This document shows positions 41,810 to 49,863 of a stretch of 64,000 nt of DNA, in pieces. The DNA is taken from NCBI GenBank assembly GCA_029781035.1, contig JAKOXK010000097.1, positions 41,743 through 105,742 on the forward strand, in the 5' to 3' direction. The notes beneath the pieces are model-generated. The model worked only from the letters and a program-made list of their open reading frames with translations, ran no database searches and was not told the origin of the DNA. The first letter of the stretch is position 1. Each line of letters starts with the position of its first letter. Both the position numbers and the translations under genes were made by a program. Source of the DNA: Armatimonadota bacterium (lineage in GTDB: Bacteria > Armatimonadota > Fimbriimonadia > Fimbriimonadales > Fimbriimonadaceae).

Positions 41810-44800
41810 ATGTTGAATAGACGTCGCCTTCGGAAGTGCCAACCGGGAATGGGGCGAAACCTCATCCTTCTCGGGGCTTTCATCCTGCACTCCGCGATAG
41901 CAGTCTCTCAAACTGTGCCAGAGCACTTCATCTCGGGCATGACGTGGCGCAGTGTCGGTCCGTTCCGGGGGGGACGCGTGTCTGCTGTTTCGGGAGTGAT
42001 TGGGCAACCCGGAACCTTCTACATGGGCTTACCGATGGGTGGCGTGTGGAAGACGACAAACGCCGGCGTCACCTGGAGCCCGATCTTTGATTCGGTGAAA
42101 GAAGCGAGTTCCGTGGGGGCGCTCGAAGTTGCTCCTTCCGATCCTCGAGTGATCTACGTCGGCATGGGCGACATGATCGCAGGGGGAGGGATCGCCGAGG
42201 GCAACGGAGTCTACAAATCGACCGATGAAGGTAAGACGTGGACTCACTTGGGACTCACCGGCACCAAGCACATCCCGTCCATCGTCGTCGATCCTCACGA
42301 CCCCAATACGGTTCTGGTAGCGGCGCAGGGCGACATCCGCAACAAGTCGGCTGAGCGAGGGCTCTTTCGAAGCACGGACGGCGGCAAAACCTGGGCGAAA
42401 ACTCTCTTTGTTGACGACGAGACAGGCGTCCAGCGCATCACTTGGGCCTATGACAACCCCAAGGTCATGTTGGCGACAACGATGCACTACTACAACGCCC
42501 CAGGTGGGGCAGGACGCGGCTTTGGGGGAAACACCGAGGGGACGAAGTTGTTCAAGTCGATGGACGAGGGCGTGACATGGCAGGAAGTCAAAGGGGGAGG
42601 CCTGCCACCACTATCGGGAAGGACGTGCGTTGCGATTGCCATGAACACGCAGTCACAGCGTATGTTTCTGGTAGGAAACTTCGGCCTCTACCGTTCCGAC
42701 GATGGTGGAACAACGTGGCGCAGAATGGACAGCAACGACCGGCGCGTGGCCAATGGCCAGGGTGGCTACAACTGCGGGGTTTACGTGAATTCGAAGGATC
42801 CAGACACGGTGTACGTGATCAACACGTGCAGTTACGTTTCTCGTGACGGTGGCGAGACTTTCACCGGATTCAAGGGAGCTCCCGGAGGCGACGACCCGCA
42901 ACAGATGTGGGTCGACCCGACCGACGGCAACCGACTGTTCTTTGGTACAGACCAAGGTGCGACGGTCTCATTGGACGGCGGTTCGACTTGGAGCTCTTGG
43001 TACAACCAACCAACGGGTCAGGTCTACCATATCTCGGTCGACGACCAGTTCCCATACTGGATCTATGCGACGCAGCAGGACAGTGGCTGCATCGCAACAA
43101 GTAGCCGGGGCAATCTGGGTGAGGTCACTCCACTCGACTGGTTGCCGCACCCAGGTTACGAGTTCGGTTATATTGTGGTAGACCCACTCAACCAAAAGGT
43201 GAGCTATGCCGGCGGCCCGGGCCGTGGCATCGTCAAAGTGACCTATCCAAGCGGGCAGTGGATCAATGTGAGCCCCAGCATCGATCCTTCGCTCAGTTTG
43301 CGGCAAGTCGGTAACCAGCCGCTAGGGTTCTCTCCCAAGAACCCACACGAACTCTTGGCCGGATTCCAGTACTTGATGGCAACGACTGACGGAGGCGTCC
43401 ACTGGACCAGGATCAGCCCAGACTTGGGCTTGCCAAAGGGTACTCAGCAACCAGACAAGACAGGGCCAGCCACGAGCAAGGCTGGGGGCAGCCCCATGGG
43501 CAACAGTGTGGCCGACGACGAGGGAGACGAGGACGAGGAACCGTCAGACCAGCGCGCTCCTAACGGCGGCGGTGCGATCGAGTGCTTTTCCGTGTCGGCC
43601 GTAGACGGAAAGACGATCTGGGTCGGGACGAACAATGGCCTCGTGAAGTTGACCAGGGATCACGGTAAGGTCTGGGAGGACGTTTCGATCCCAGGATTGT
43701 CGGAACGTGCGGACATCTCGTCCATTGATGCTTCACACCTCGGTGTGGGTACGGCGTATGTGGCAGTCGACACCCACGGGATCGGTGATTACAGGCCCCA
43801 CTTCTACCGAACTCACGACTTCGGAAAGACCTGGACCGAGATTGACAAGGGGCTTCCCACTGACGAACCCAGCGGCAGTTTCGCCCGCGTCGTTCGTGCC
43901 GACACGCTCCAGGAAGGCCTCATCTTCGCCGGCACAGAGAGTTCGGTGTACGTTTCGTTCAATGACGGCGACGACTGGCAGTCACTCGCGAGCAACCTGC
44001 CCAACACATCCTATCGAGACATGGTTGTCAAGGGCAATGACTTGGTCGTCGGGACTTACGGGCGCGGGTTCTGGATCCTCGACGACTTTTCTCCCCTGCG
44101 GGAAGTCGCGACGAAAATCCAGTTGGGATCGGTGCACCTGTTCAAGCCAGTTGACGCCCTGCGCATCCGGCGCAACGTGAATGGCGACACCCCGTTTCCC
44201 CCTGAAGTGCCCCACGCCCTGAATCCTCCTGACGGGGCCGTGATCGACTACTATCTTCCATCTGCAGCCAGAAGCCGTGTCGAGATCCAAGTGGCTGACG
44301 CCGAGGGCCGCGTCGTCCGGCGACTCTCAAGCGAACCGGAACCCGGCTTCAAGGAGCCTGCACCACCGATTCCCGACTTTTGGGTCGAGGTGCCCAGGCC
44401 GCTACCGACGGGGGCCGGCCTTAACCGCGTGGTGTGGAATCTCCGGTGCGATAGTCCGGGTGCCTTGAGCCACAGCTACGAGATTAATGCTAACCCGGGC
44501 TTGACCCCAGCGTCGCCGGAAGGGCCCCTTGTTCTGCCCGGGGTTTACACCATCACGCTGACCGTCGATTCTGCTAGCTATAGGCAAACGGTGACGGTTC
44601 GTAATGACCCGCGCTCTCCGGCTTCAGAATCGCAACTGCGAGCTCAGTACGCTCTGCAGCTGAAGCTGTACGATGGTGCCAGGAGCGCGATAGAGGGATA
44701 TCACCAGTCAGAAGAGCTCCACGCTAAGTTGGCAGACATCCTTGATTCCAAACCATCTGACGAGGTTCTCAAAGCGGCCACTGAGTTCGAGGCCAAGCTC

Positions 44801-45124
44801 ACCGCTGTCCGGGGTGCGCCAGGCGGAGGGCGGGGGTTTGGAGGCGGATTCCGAAGAGGCGGTGCACCTCCTGCACCGTCGTTCTCAGGCGTCAATGGAG
44901 CCTTGATCCGGCAGTTGGGCAGCTTGGACAGTGCCGATATGGCGCCGACCCAGTCGATGAAAAATGCTTGTGCGTCGGCACTCAAGGAACTGAACACAGT
45001 CATGGCGACATGGAAGACTGTCTCAACAAAGGACTTGGACGCCTTCAATGCAATCTTGACGAAGAACAACTTGAAGCCGATCACGGTCACCGTTGCGGAC
45101 AGCGAGGGAAACCTTGAGCGCTAG
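41810..45124 (+). CDS. BNR/Asp-box repeat protein (sortilin/VPS10-like)
   Basis: A 1104-aa exported protein with a signal anchor (GRNLILLGAFILHSAIAVSQ). The N-terminal two-thirds carry many Asp-box repeats, recognised as S/TxDxGxTW (STDEGKTWTHLG, STDGGKTWAKTL, SDDGGTTWRRMD, SLDGGSTWSSWY), indicating one or two large beta-propellers as in sortilin-like glycosidase-fold proteins. The remainder includes a beta-sandwich with DAEGRVVRRLSSEPEPGFK, a Gly-rich segment (GAPGGGRGFGGGFRRGGAP) and helices at the end. Relatives are annotated as glycosyl hydrolases without biochemical proof. ATG 41849 is an alternative start. Single gene. Confidence 0.88.
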   Translation: MLNRRRLRKCQPGMGRNLILLGAFILHSAIAVSQTVPEHFISGMTWRSVGPFRGGRVSAVSGVIGQPGTFYMGLPMGGVWKTTNAGVTWSPIFDSVKEASSVGALEVAPSDPRVIYVGMGDMIAGGGIAEGNGVYKSTDEGKTWTHLGLTGTKHIPSIVVDPHDPNTVLVAAQGDIRNKSAERGLFRSTDGGKTWAKTLFVDDETGVQRITWAYDNPKVMLATTMHYYNAPGGAGRGFGGNTEGTKLFKSMDEGVTWQEVKGGGLPPLSGRTCVAIAMNTQSQRMFLVGNFGLYRSDDGGTTWRRMDSNDRRVANGQGGYNCGVYVNSKDPDTVYVINTCSYVSRDGGETFTGFKGAPGGDDPQQMWVDPTDGNRLFFGTDQGATVSLDGGSTWSSWYNQPTGQVYHISVDDQFPYWIYATQQDSGCIATSSRGNLGEVTPLDWLPHPGYEFGYIVVDPLNQKVSYAGGPGRGIVKVTYPSGQWINVSPSIDPSLSLRQVGNQPLGFSPKNPHELLAGFQYLMATTDGGVHWTRISPDLGLPKGTQQPDKTGPATSKAGGSPMGNSVADDEGDEDEEPSDQRAPNGGGAIECFSVSAVDGKTIWVGTNNGLVKLTRDHGKVWEDVSIPGLSERADISSIDASHLGVGTAYVAVDTHGIGDYRPHFYRTHDFGKTWTEIDKGLPTDEPSGSFARVVRADTLQEGLIFAGTESSVYVSFNDGDDWQSLASNLPNTSYRDMVVKGNDLVVGTYGRGFWILDDFSPLREVATKIQLGSVHLFKPVDALRIRRNVNGDTPFPPEVPHALNPPDGAVIDYYLPSAARSRVEIQVADAEGRVVRRLSSEPEPGFKEPAPPIPDFWVEVPRPLPTGAGLNRVVWNLRCDSPGALSHSYEINANPGLTPASPEGPLVLPGVYTITLTVDSASYRQTVTVRNDPRSPASESQLRAQYALQLKLYDGARSAIEGYHQSEELHAKLADILDSKPSDEVLKAATEFEAKLTAVRGAPGGGRGFGGGFRRGGAPPAPSFSGVNGALIRQLGSLDSADMAPTQSMKNACASALKELNTVMATWKTVSTKDLDAFNAILTKNNLKPITVTVADSEGNLER

Positions 45125-45171
45125 GCAGCAGCGAAGATACAAGAGCGCGGACAAGGGTTCGCATTTCGAGG

Positions 45172-46437
45172 TCATCGGATCGACATGATCTCGGAGGCGG
45201 GCCGGCCTTTGCGGACGAGTTCGGCCATCTTCGTCATCGCCGGATCCACGTGATGAAAAAACGCCAAGTAGCTCGGACAAAGGTAGTTCAGACCTGGCTC
45301 ACCATCAGGTGAGTTCGTGAATCGGTCTTTGGGACAACCACCATTGCAGGCAAAGCGGACATCACACTCACGGCATACTTTCGGCAATCGTGTCTTCTTG
45401 TCGGCCCCAAAGCGCTGCTGGACAGGCAGTTCAAGAAGAGACGCCATTTTGTCTTGGAGGATGTTGCCAAGCTTGAATCGCGGCTCGACGAAGTGGTCGC
45501 ACGAATAGAGGTCGCCGTTGTGCTCGAGTGCCACGGCCTTTCCACACGTTGGTGCGAACACGCAAAGCGAGTGGATGTCCAAATATGAACCCAACGTGAC
45601 GTCGAAGAGCTGGACGAACATGTGTCCGACGTCCTTCTGTATCCACTCATCGAACACGTCGCATAGGAATTTGCCGTAAGCTGCCGGGTGGACAGACCGG
45701 CCTGTGACGAGGCTTCCCGTCTGCTCATAGAGAGGCCGTTCGCCCCCTGGTTTCTCGTGCCAGCCCTTTTCGGCGAGTGGAAGTGTTTCTGGGGTCGCGC
45801 GCTCCACGATCGGTATCGTCTGGATGAACCCGGCTCCGAGGTCGTCCCGGAAGAACTTGTAAACCTCTAGCCCGCGATCCTGATTTGCGGCATGGACCGT
45901 GCACAGGACATTGACCTCCACTCGATGCTTCTGCAGGAGTCGCCATGCGGCCACTACCTGGTCAAATGTGCCTCGTCCACCTTTGTTGAGCCTGTAGGTG
46001 TCGTGTACGTCCTTTGGCCCGTCGATGCTCAGCCCGACCAGAAAGTTGTGCCGACAGAAGAAGTCGCACCACGCCTCATCGATCCGGGTTCCGTTGGTCT
46101 GGAGGCTAAATGAAACCGTTTGGTTCGGTTTGCGGAACCGGTGAACAAGCTCGACGGCCCGCTCAAAGAACTCCACCTCCATGAGTGTCGGCTCGCCGCC
46201 TTGGAAAGCGATCTGAACTTCGGGAACCTCATGGGCTTCGAGCATCTGTCGTACATATGCTTCGAGAACGTCGTCTGACATCCGAAAGTGGGAGCCAGGG
46301 TAAAGCGATTCCTTTGAGAGGTAGTAGCAGTACGTGCAGTCGAGGTTGCAGACGGCGCCCGTCGGCTTTACCATGACGTGAAAGTGCTTCTTCGGACGAT
46401 TGGCGGCATCGCGCATGGCCCGCTTGTATAGGCTCAT
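45172..46437 (-). CDS. Anaerobic sulfatase-maturating radical SAM enzyme
   Basis: A 421-aa radical SAM enzyme that converts the active-site Cys (or Ser) of sulfatases to formylglycine without oxygen. The SAM cluster motif is CxxxCxxC (Cys30, Cys34, Cys37 in CNLDCTYCYY). A SPASM C-terminus supplies two more clusters: CVFAPTCGKAVALEHNGDLYSCDHF and CRECDVRFACNGGCPKDRF. This is the anSME layout. It lies 76 bp downstream of a Cys-type sulfatase gene on the same strand, its probable substrate. AAGGAG precedes the start at good spacing. The enzyme should be oxygen-sensitive, although its host may live aerobically. Confidence 0.95.
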   Translation of the reverse strand: MSLYKRAMRDAANRPKKHFHVMVKPTGAVCNLDCTYCYYLSKESLYPGSHFRMSDDVLEAYVRQMLEAHEVPEVQIAFQGGEPTLMEVEFFERAVELVHRFRKPNQTVSFSLQTNGTRIDEAWCDFFCRHNFLVGLSIDGPKDVHDTYRLNKGGRGTFDQVVAAWRLLQKHRVEVNVLCTVHAANQDRGLEVYKFFRDDLGAGFIQTIPIVERATPETLPLAEKGWHEKPGGERPLYEQTGSLVTGRSVHPAAYGKFLCDVFDEWIQKDVGHMFVQLFDVTLGSYLDIHSLCVFAPTCGKAVALEHNGDLYSCDHFVEPRFKLGNILQDKMASLLELPVQQRFGADKKTRLPKVCRECDVRFACNGGCPKDRFTNSPDGEPGLNYLCPSYLAFFHHVDPAMTKMAELVRKGRPASEIMSIR

Positions 46438-46513
46438 CAGGCCACTCCTTCTTGCCAGCAGGAACCGAGGTTTGAAGGCTTCCGGGGGAAGGCTGGGTCG
46501 AATGAGGGGCGAA

Positions 46514-48025
46514 TCAAGACGACTTCACCGCTTCTTGGACTGCCCGTTCGACTTGCCTGATCAGGGCTTGATCTTCACGCAAAACCCTTTGCTGCGAGGT
46601 GAGACGATTGAGCAGTTCCACACGAACAGCTCGGCTGACCCCATCGGGCCATAGGTTCTGAGTCTCAGCCGCATCTTGTGCCAAGTCGAACAACTCCCAT
46701 TCCTGCAGGTCGTAGTAGTAGATGAGCTTGTGTCGTGAAGTACAGACTGCGACGTAGCGAGGCACCTTATGATCAGGGTCGTTACTTTCATAGAAGTGCC
46801 CGTAAACGACGTCCCGGTTCACACTTGGAGCGACTCCCTTCACGAGGGGTACGAGCGACCGTCCTTGCATCGTGTCGGGCGGCTTGATCCCAGCCAAATC
46901 GAGAAAAGTCGGAGCGAAGTCGAGGTTCGAAGTCAGCGACTTGACCGAACGTGAGTGCCCCAGTCCACTAGCTGGTCGTACAATCAAGGGCGTTCCGGCG
47001 GAAGGCTCATAGAACCACCGTTTGTCATACCATCCATTCTCGCCGATGAAGAAGCCTTGATCGGAGGAATAGACGACGACGGTGTTGTCGAGCAGGCGGT
47101 ACTTCCGCAGGAATCTCAGGATTTCGCCGACGCTCTCGTCCACGCCGGCGACACAGCGGGTGTACTCCCGAACGTACCGTTGGTAGTTCGTTCCGAGAAG
47201 GTCACCCGACCGGGCTAGGCTCTTCTTGTACTCCTCGTCTTGGGGTTGCATGATTCTCTCCCACACCTGGATCTGAGTCTTGTCGGCTCGAGGCGGCACC
47301 GTGTCCACCATCAGGTCTTCGGCCGACCGGATGTCCCGGTCCAGCCTCATGTGGACGTTCTTCGCCTCCGAGACAAGTCCATCGTAGTCGGTTCGCAAAG
47401 TGGCTGGTTCGGGAAATGTCTTGTCTGCAAACAGGTGCAACTGGTTGAGGCCCGGTACCCAGTTACGGTGGGGTGCCTTGTGTCCGACGAGGAGGAAGAA
47501 CGGCTGAGGGCCCCGATTCGCGATCCAGGCCAGTGCCCGTTGCGTGATCACTTCAGTGACGTATCCGTGCCGGACGAGACTTCCCCGAGGAGTCAGAAAC
47601 TCCGGGTTGTAGTAGCTGCCCTGTCCCGGGAGGACTTCCCAATGGTCAAACCCGGTGGGCTTTGACGTCAGGTGCCACTTTCCGATCACGGCCGTCTGGT
47701 AACCCGCGGACTGCAGGAGCTTCGGGAAGGTCACCTGAGTGCCGTCGAACTCAGATGCGTTGTCCCGAATCCCGTTCGAGTGGCTCGAGCGGCCCGTGAG
47801 CAATGTGGCCCGACTGGGTGCGCAAAGGGGATTCGTCGTGTAGTGACGATCAAACCGGGCGCCTTCCTTGGCGAGTTGATCTATGTTTGGTGTCGACACG
47901 AGCCGTGAACCATAGCAGGAGATCGCCTGTCTGGCATGGTCGTCAGAGAAGATCATGACGATGTTCGGTGGCTTCGGTACAGCGAAGCTGGCTGCAATTG
48001 CGGCCAGATAGAAGACGGGCCCCAT
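46514..48025 (-). CDS. Exported Cys-type sulfatase
   Basis: A 503-aa family S1 sulfatase. The N-terminus (MGPVFYLAAIAASFAVPKPP) is a signal sequence. Metal ligands SDDH (Asp28, Asp29) come early. The modification motif CAPSRATLLTG has Cys68 as the formylglycine precursor, matching the anSME encoded next. Later motifs include GKWHL, GHKAPH and YSSDQGFFIGENGWYDKR. Members hydrolyse sulfate esters of glycans or aryl compounds; the substrate is unknown. ATG 48025 is used because it opens the signal peptide, with TATGCT 8 nt upstream. Upstream gene of a sulfatase-maturase operon. Confidence 0.93.
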   Translation of the reverse strand: MGPVFYLAAIAASFAVPKPPNIVMIFSDDHARQAISCYGSRLVSTPNIDQLAKEGARFDRHYTTNPLCAPSRATLLTGRSSHSNGIRDNASEFDGTQVTFPKLLQSAGYQTAVIGKWHLTSKPTGFDHWEVLPGQGSYYNPEFLTPRGSLVRHGYVTEVITQRALAWIANRGPQPFFLLVGHKAPHRNWVPGLNQLHLFADKTFPEPATLRTDYDGLVSEAKNVHMRLDRDIRSAEDLMVDTVPPRADKTQIQVWERIMQPQDEEYKKSLARSGDLLGTNYQRYVREYTRCVAGVDESVGEILRFLRKYRLLDNTVVVYSSDQGFFIGENGWYDKRWFYEPSAGTPLIVRPASGLGHSRSVKSLTSNLDFAPTFLDLAGIKPPDTMQGRSLVPLVKGVAPSVNRDVVYGHFYESNDPDHKVPRYVAVCTSRHKLIYYYDLQEWELFDLAQDAAETQNLWPDGVSRAVRVELLNRLTSQQRVLREDQALIRQVERAVQEAVKSS

Positions 48026-48033
48026 TTCAGACC

Positions 48034-48039
48034 AGCATA
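48034..48039 (-). promoter_or_regulatory. -10-like TATGCT, 8 nt before sulfatase start
   Basis: TATGCT on the minus strand, 8 nt upstream of ATG 48025; no Shine-Dalgarno. Leaderless-type start. Confidence 0.35.
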
Positions 48040-48222
48040 CACTTCCTAGAGGAAGGATCCGACTGGTCGACGGAACCTTCGTGGGATCGCCCACTTGGCG
48101 AAGTCCTCTTTGAGACCGGCCATAATCCGCATCTGGACTCCAAAGATGTCGACGACGGTGAGGATCGTGCTCTCAGTCGAACCAGACGCAGTTCCCAGCC
48201 CAGTTGACGAGAAGCCTTGCCG

Positions 48223-49593
48223 ATGATCATTCGAACGTTCTATGACAGCAAGTTGGCGCAAGCCAGCTATATGGTCGGATGCTCGGCTTCAGGACAGGCC
48301 GTCGTCATCGACCCATCGCGCGACAGTGATCCCTATCTCGACATGGCGGACTCGCTGGGACTACGAATCACGGCGATTACGGAGACGCATATCCATGCCG
48401 ACTACGTTTCCGGAACTCGGCAGCTTTCGGCAGCGACGGGCGCGACGATGTACCTTAGCGCTGAGGGTGGCCCTGTCTGGCAATATGGCTTTGTGGGCGA
48501 CCCACTTGCCGTGCCACTTCGGGATGGCGATGCGATTCATGTGGGTAACGTCAGCTTGAGGGCCGTCCACACGCCGGGACACACTCCTGAGCACTTGGCC
48601 TTTCTGCTCACAGACCACCCGACGAGCGATCTGCCCCACTCGTTGTTTGCCGGCGACTTCGTCTTCGTCGGCGACGTCGGACGACCTGACCTCCTGGAAC
48701 TGGCGGCCAACATCGCGGGCACCATGGAGGAGGGCGCTCGGCAGCTGTTCCGGTCCCTGAGGAAACTCGAGCCGCTCCCCGATTCCTTGCTCTTGTGGCC
48801 GGGGCACGGGGCGGGATCGTCTTGCGGCAAATCCCTGGGTGGAAGTCCTGTGACCACCCTTGGCTACGAGCGCGCGACCAACTGGGCCCTACTCACGAAC
48901 ATGGAAGACCAGTTTGTCGATGAGATCCTCTCCGGTCAACCCGAACCTCCACACTATTTCAAGGAGATGAAGCGAGTCAACAAGGTGGGGCCCACGGTTC
49001 TTGACAGCGCACCGAACCCGCAGCGGGTGACTACGCTTGTTGGACAGATTGTGGATGTACGCGGTTTCGACGACGTGAGACGGCACTGCTACAACGGTAC
49101 AGTCGCAATCCCCTACTGCAACTCCTTCACGGGATACGCCGGTTGGGTCATCGGTTACAAGGAGCCAGTGACACTGATCGCGGATAGTCAGGAACGGGCC
49201 TGCCAAGCAGTACGCGATTTGGCGGCAATCGGCATTGATCAGGTCATCGGCTGGGTTCACCCTCACGATCTTGTCCATGTTAAGGCTTCGCCGATCCCTG
49301 TCGTTACGGGGGGATCGATCAGGCAGAGCGATTTCGTGCTGGACGTGCGAGGCGGAAGGGAAAGGAGTGAGTCACATGTCAAGGGCTCGGTTCACATCCA
49401 CTTCGGCCAGTTGCGGCAAAGGCTCGACGAGCTCCCCCGAGACCAGAGGATCGTAGTCTATTGTGCGTCTGGCGGGCGGTCACCGATTGCCTGTTCGATC
49501 CTTCTCAGTGCTGGCTTCAAGAATGTCCAAGAGTTGGCCGATGGGCTTGATTCCATCGAAGCTGACTGGCCAGAGCTCATCCATAGGCCTTGA
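48223..49593 (+). CDS. Persulfide dioxygenase-like MBL fold fused to rhodanese domains
   Basis: A 456-aa cytoplasmic fusion. Residues 1-240 are a metallo-beta-lactamase fold of the ETHE1/Blh group, with THIHADYVSG, HTPGHTPEH, AGDFVFVGDVGRPDL and WPGHG. These supply the mononuclear iron ligands of persulfide dioxygenases. In the first motif the usual HxHxDH has Tyr in place of the last His, consistent with a single-metal site. Two rhodanese-like domains follow: the first (about 265-350) has no catalytic Cys, and the second (about 360-450) has CASGGRS with the persulfide-carrying Cys. It probably oxidises glutathione persulfide and moves sulfane sulfur. It is the last chromosomal gene before the element. 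Confidence 0.9.
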   Translation: MIIRTFYDSKLAQASYMVGCSASGQAVVIDPSRDSDPYLDMADSLGLRITAITETHIHADYVSGTRQLSAATGATMYLSAEGGPVWQYGFVGDPLAVPLRDGDAIHVGNVSLRAVHTPGHTPEHLAFLLTDHPTSDLPHSLFAGDFVFVGDVGRPDLLELAANIAGTMEEGARQLFRSLRKLEPLPDSLLLWPGHGAGSSCGKSLGGSPVTTLGYERATNWALLTNMEDQFVDEILSGQPEPPHYFKEMKRVNKVGPTVLDSAPNPQRVTTLVGQIVDVRGFDDVRRHCYNGTVAIPYCNSFTGYAGWVIGYKEPVTLIADSQERACQAVRDLAAIGIDQVIGWVHPHDLVHVKASPIPVVTGGSIRQSDFVLDVRGGRERSESHVKGSVHIHFGQLRQRLDELPRDQRIVVYCASGGRSPIACSILLSAGFKNVQELADGLDSIEADWPELIHRP

Positions 49594-49664
49594 TCACTCG
49601 GACTCCGGATGAAGATGTCGAGCGTCTCTGTCTCATGCCCTATGAGGTTTCAGGACGGGGACGA

Positions 49665-49709
49665 TGGTGGGCGGTACAGGACTTGAACCTGTGACCCCTA
49701 CAGTGTCAT
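49665..49709 (-). other. Attachment site: displaced 3' half of tRNA-Val(GAC)
   Basis: Read on the minus strand, the segment runs from an anticodon loop (ATGACAC, anticodon GAC) through 3' stem TGTAG, variable loop GGGTC and T-arm ACAGG-TTCAAGT-CCTGT to acceptor strand ACCGCCC, A and CCA. The 5' half is missing: the expected GGGCGGT acceptor strand and D-arm are not upstream, and the 27-31 side cannot pair properly. This is what an integrative element leaves at the end distal to the tRNA body. The crossover is probably in the anticodon loop. Short flanking repeats GATGGTG / CACCATC lie at 49663-49669 and 49728-49734. Confidence 0.8.
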
Positions 49710-49863
49710 TGGGATCAATCCCCGTTCACCATCATCTCTCAGATTCAAAATCGACCCGCCTGACCCCACCTAAACCCGCCTCGCGACGCGGATAGGGTGC
49801 AAAAACTGCATGGTCGGGCGTGGTGACCAGCGACCAACCTATTGGAGCTCTTCAATAGCATTG

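Noticed and set aside
49665..49740. Possibility of an intact tRNA gene on the minus strand
   Set aside because: The acceptor 5' strand and D-arm are missing and the anticodon stem cannot pair; only the 3' half is present.
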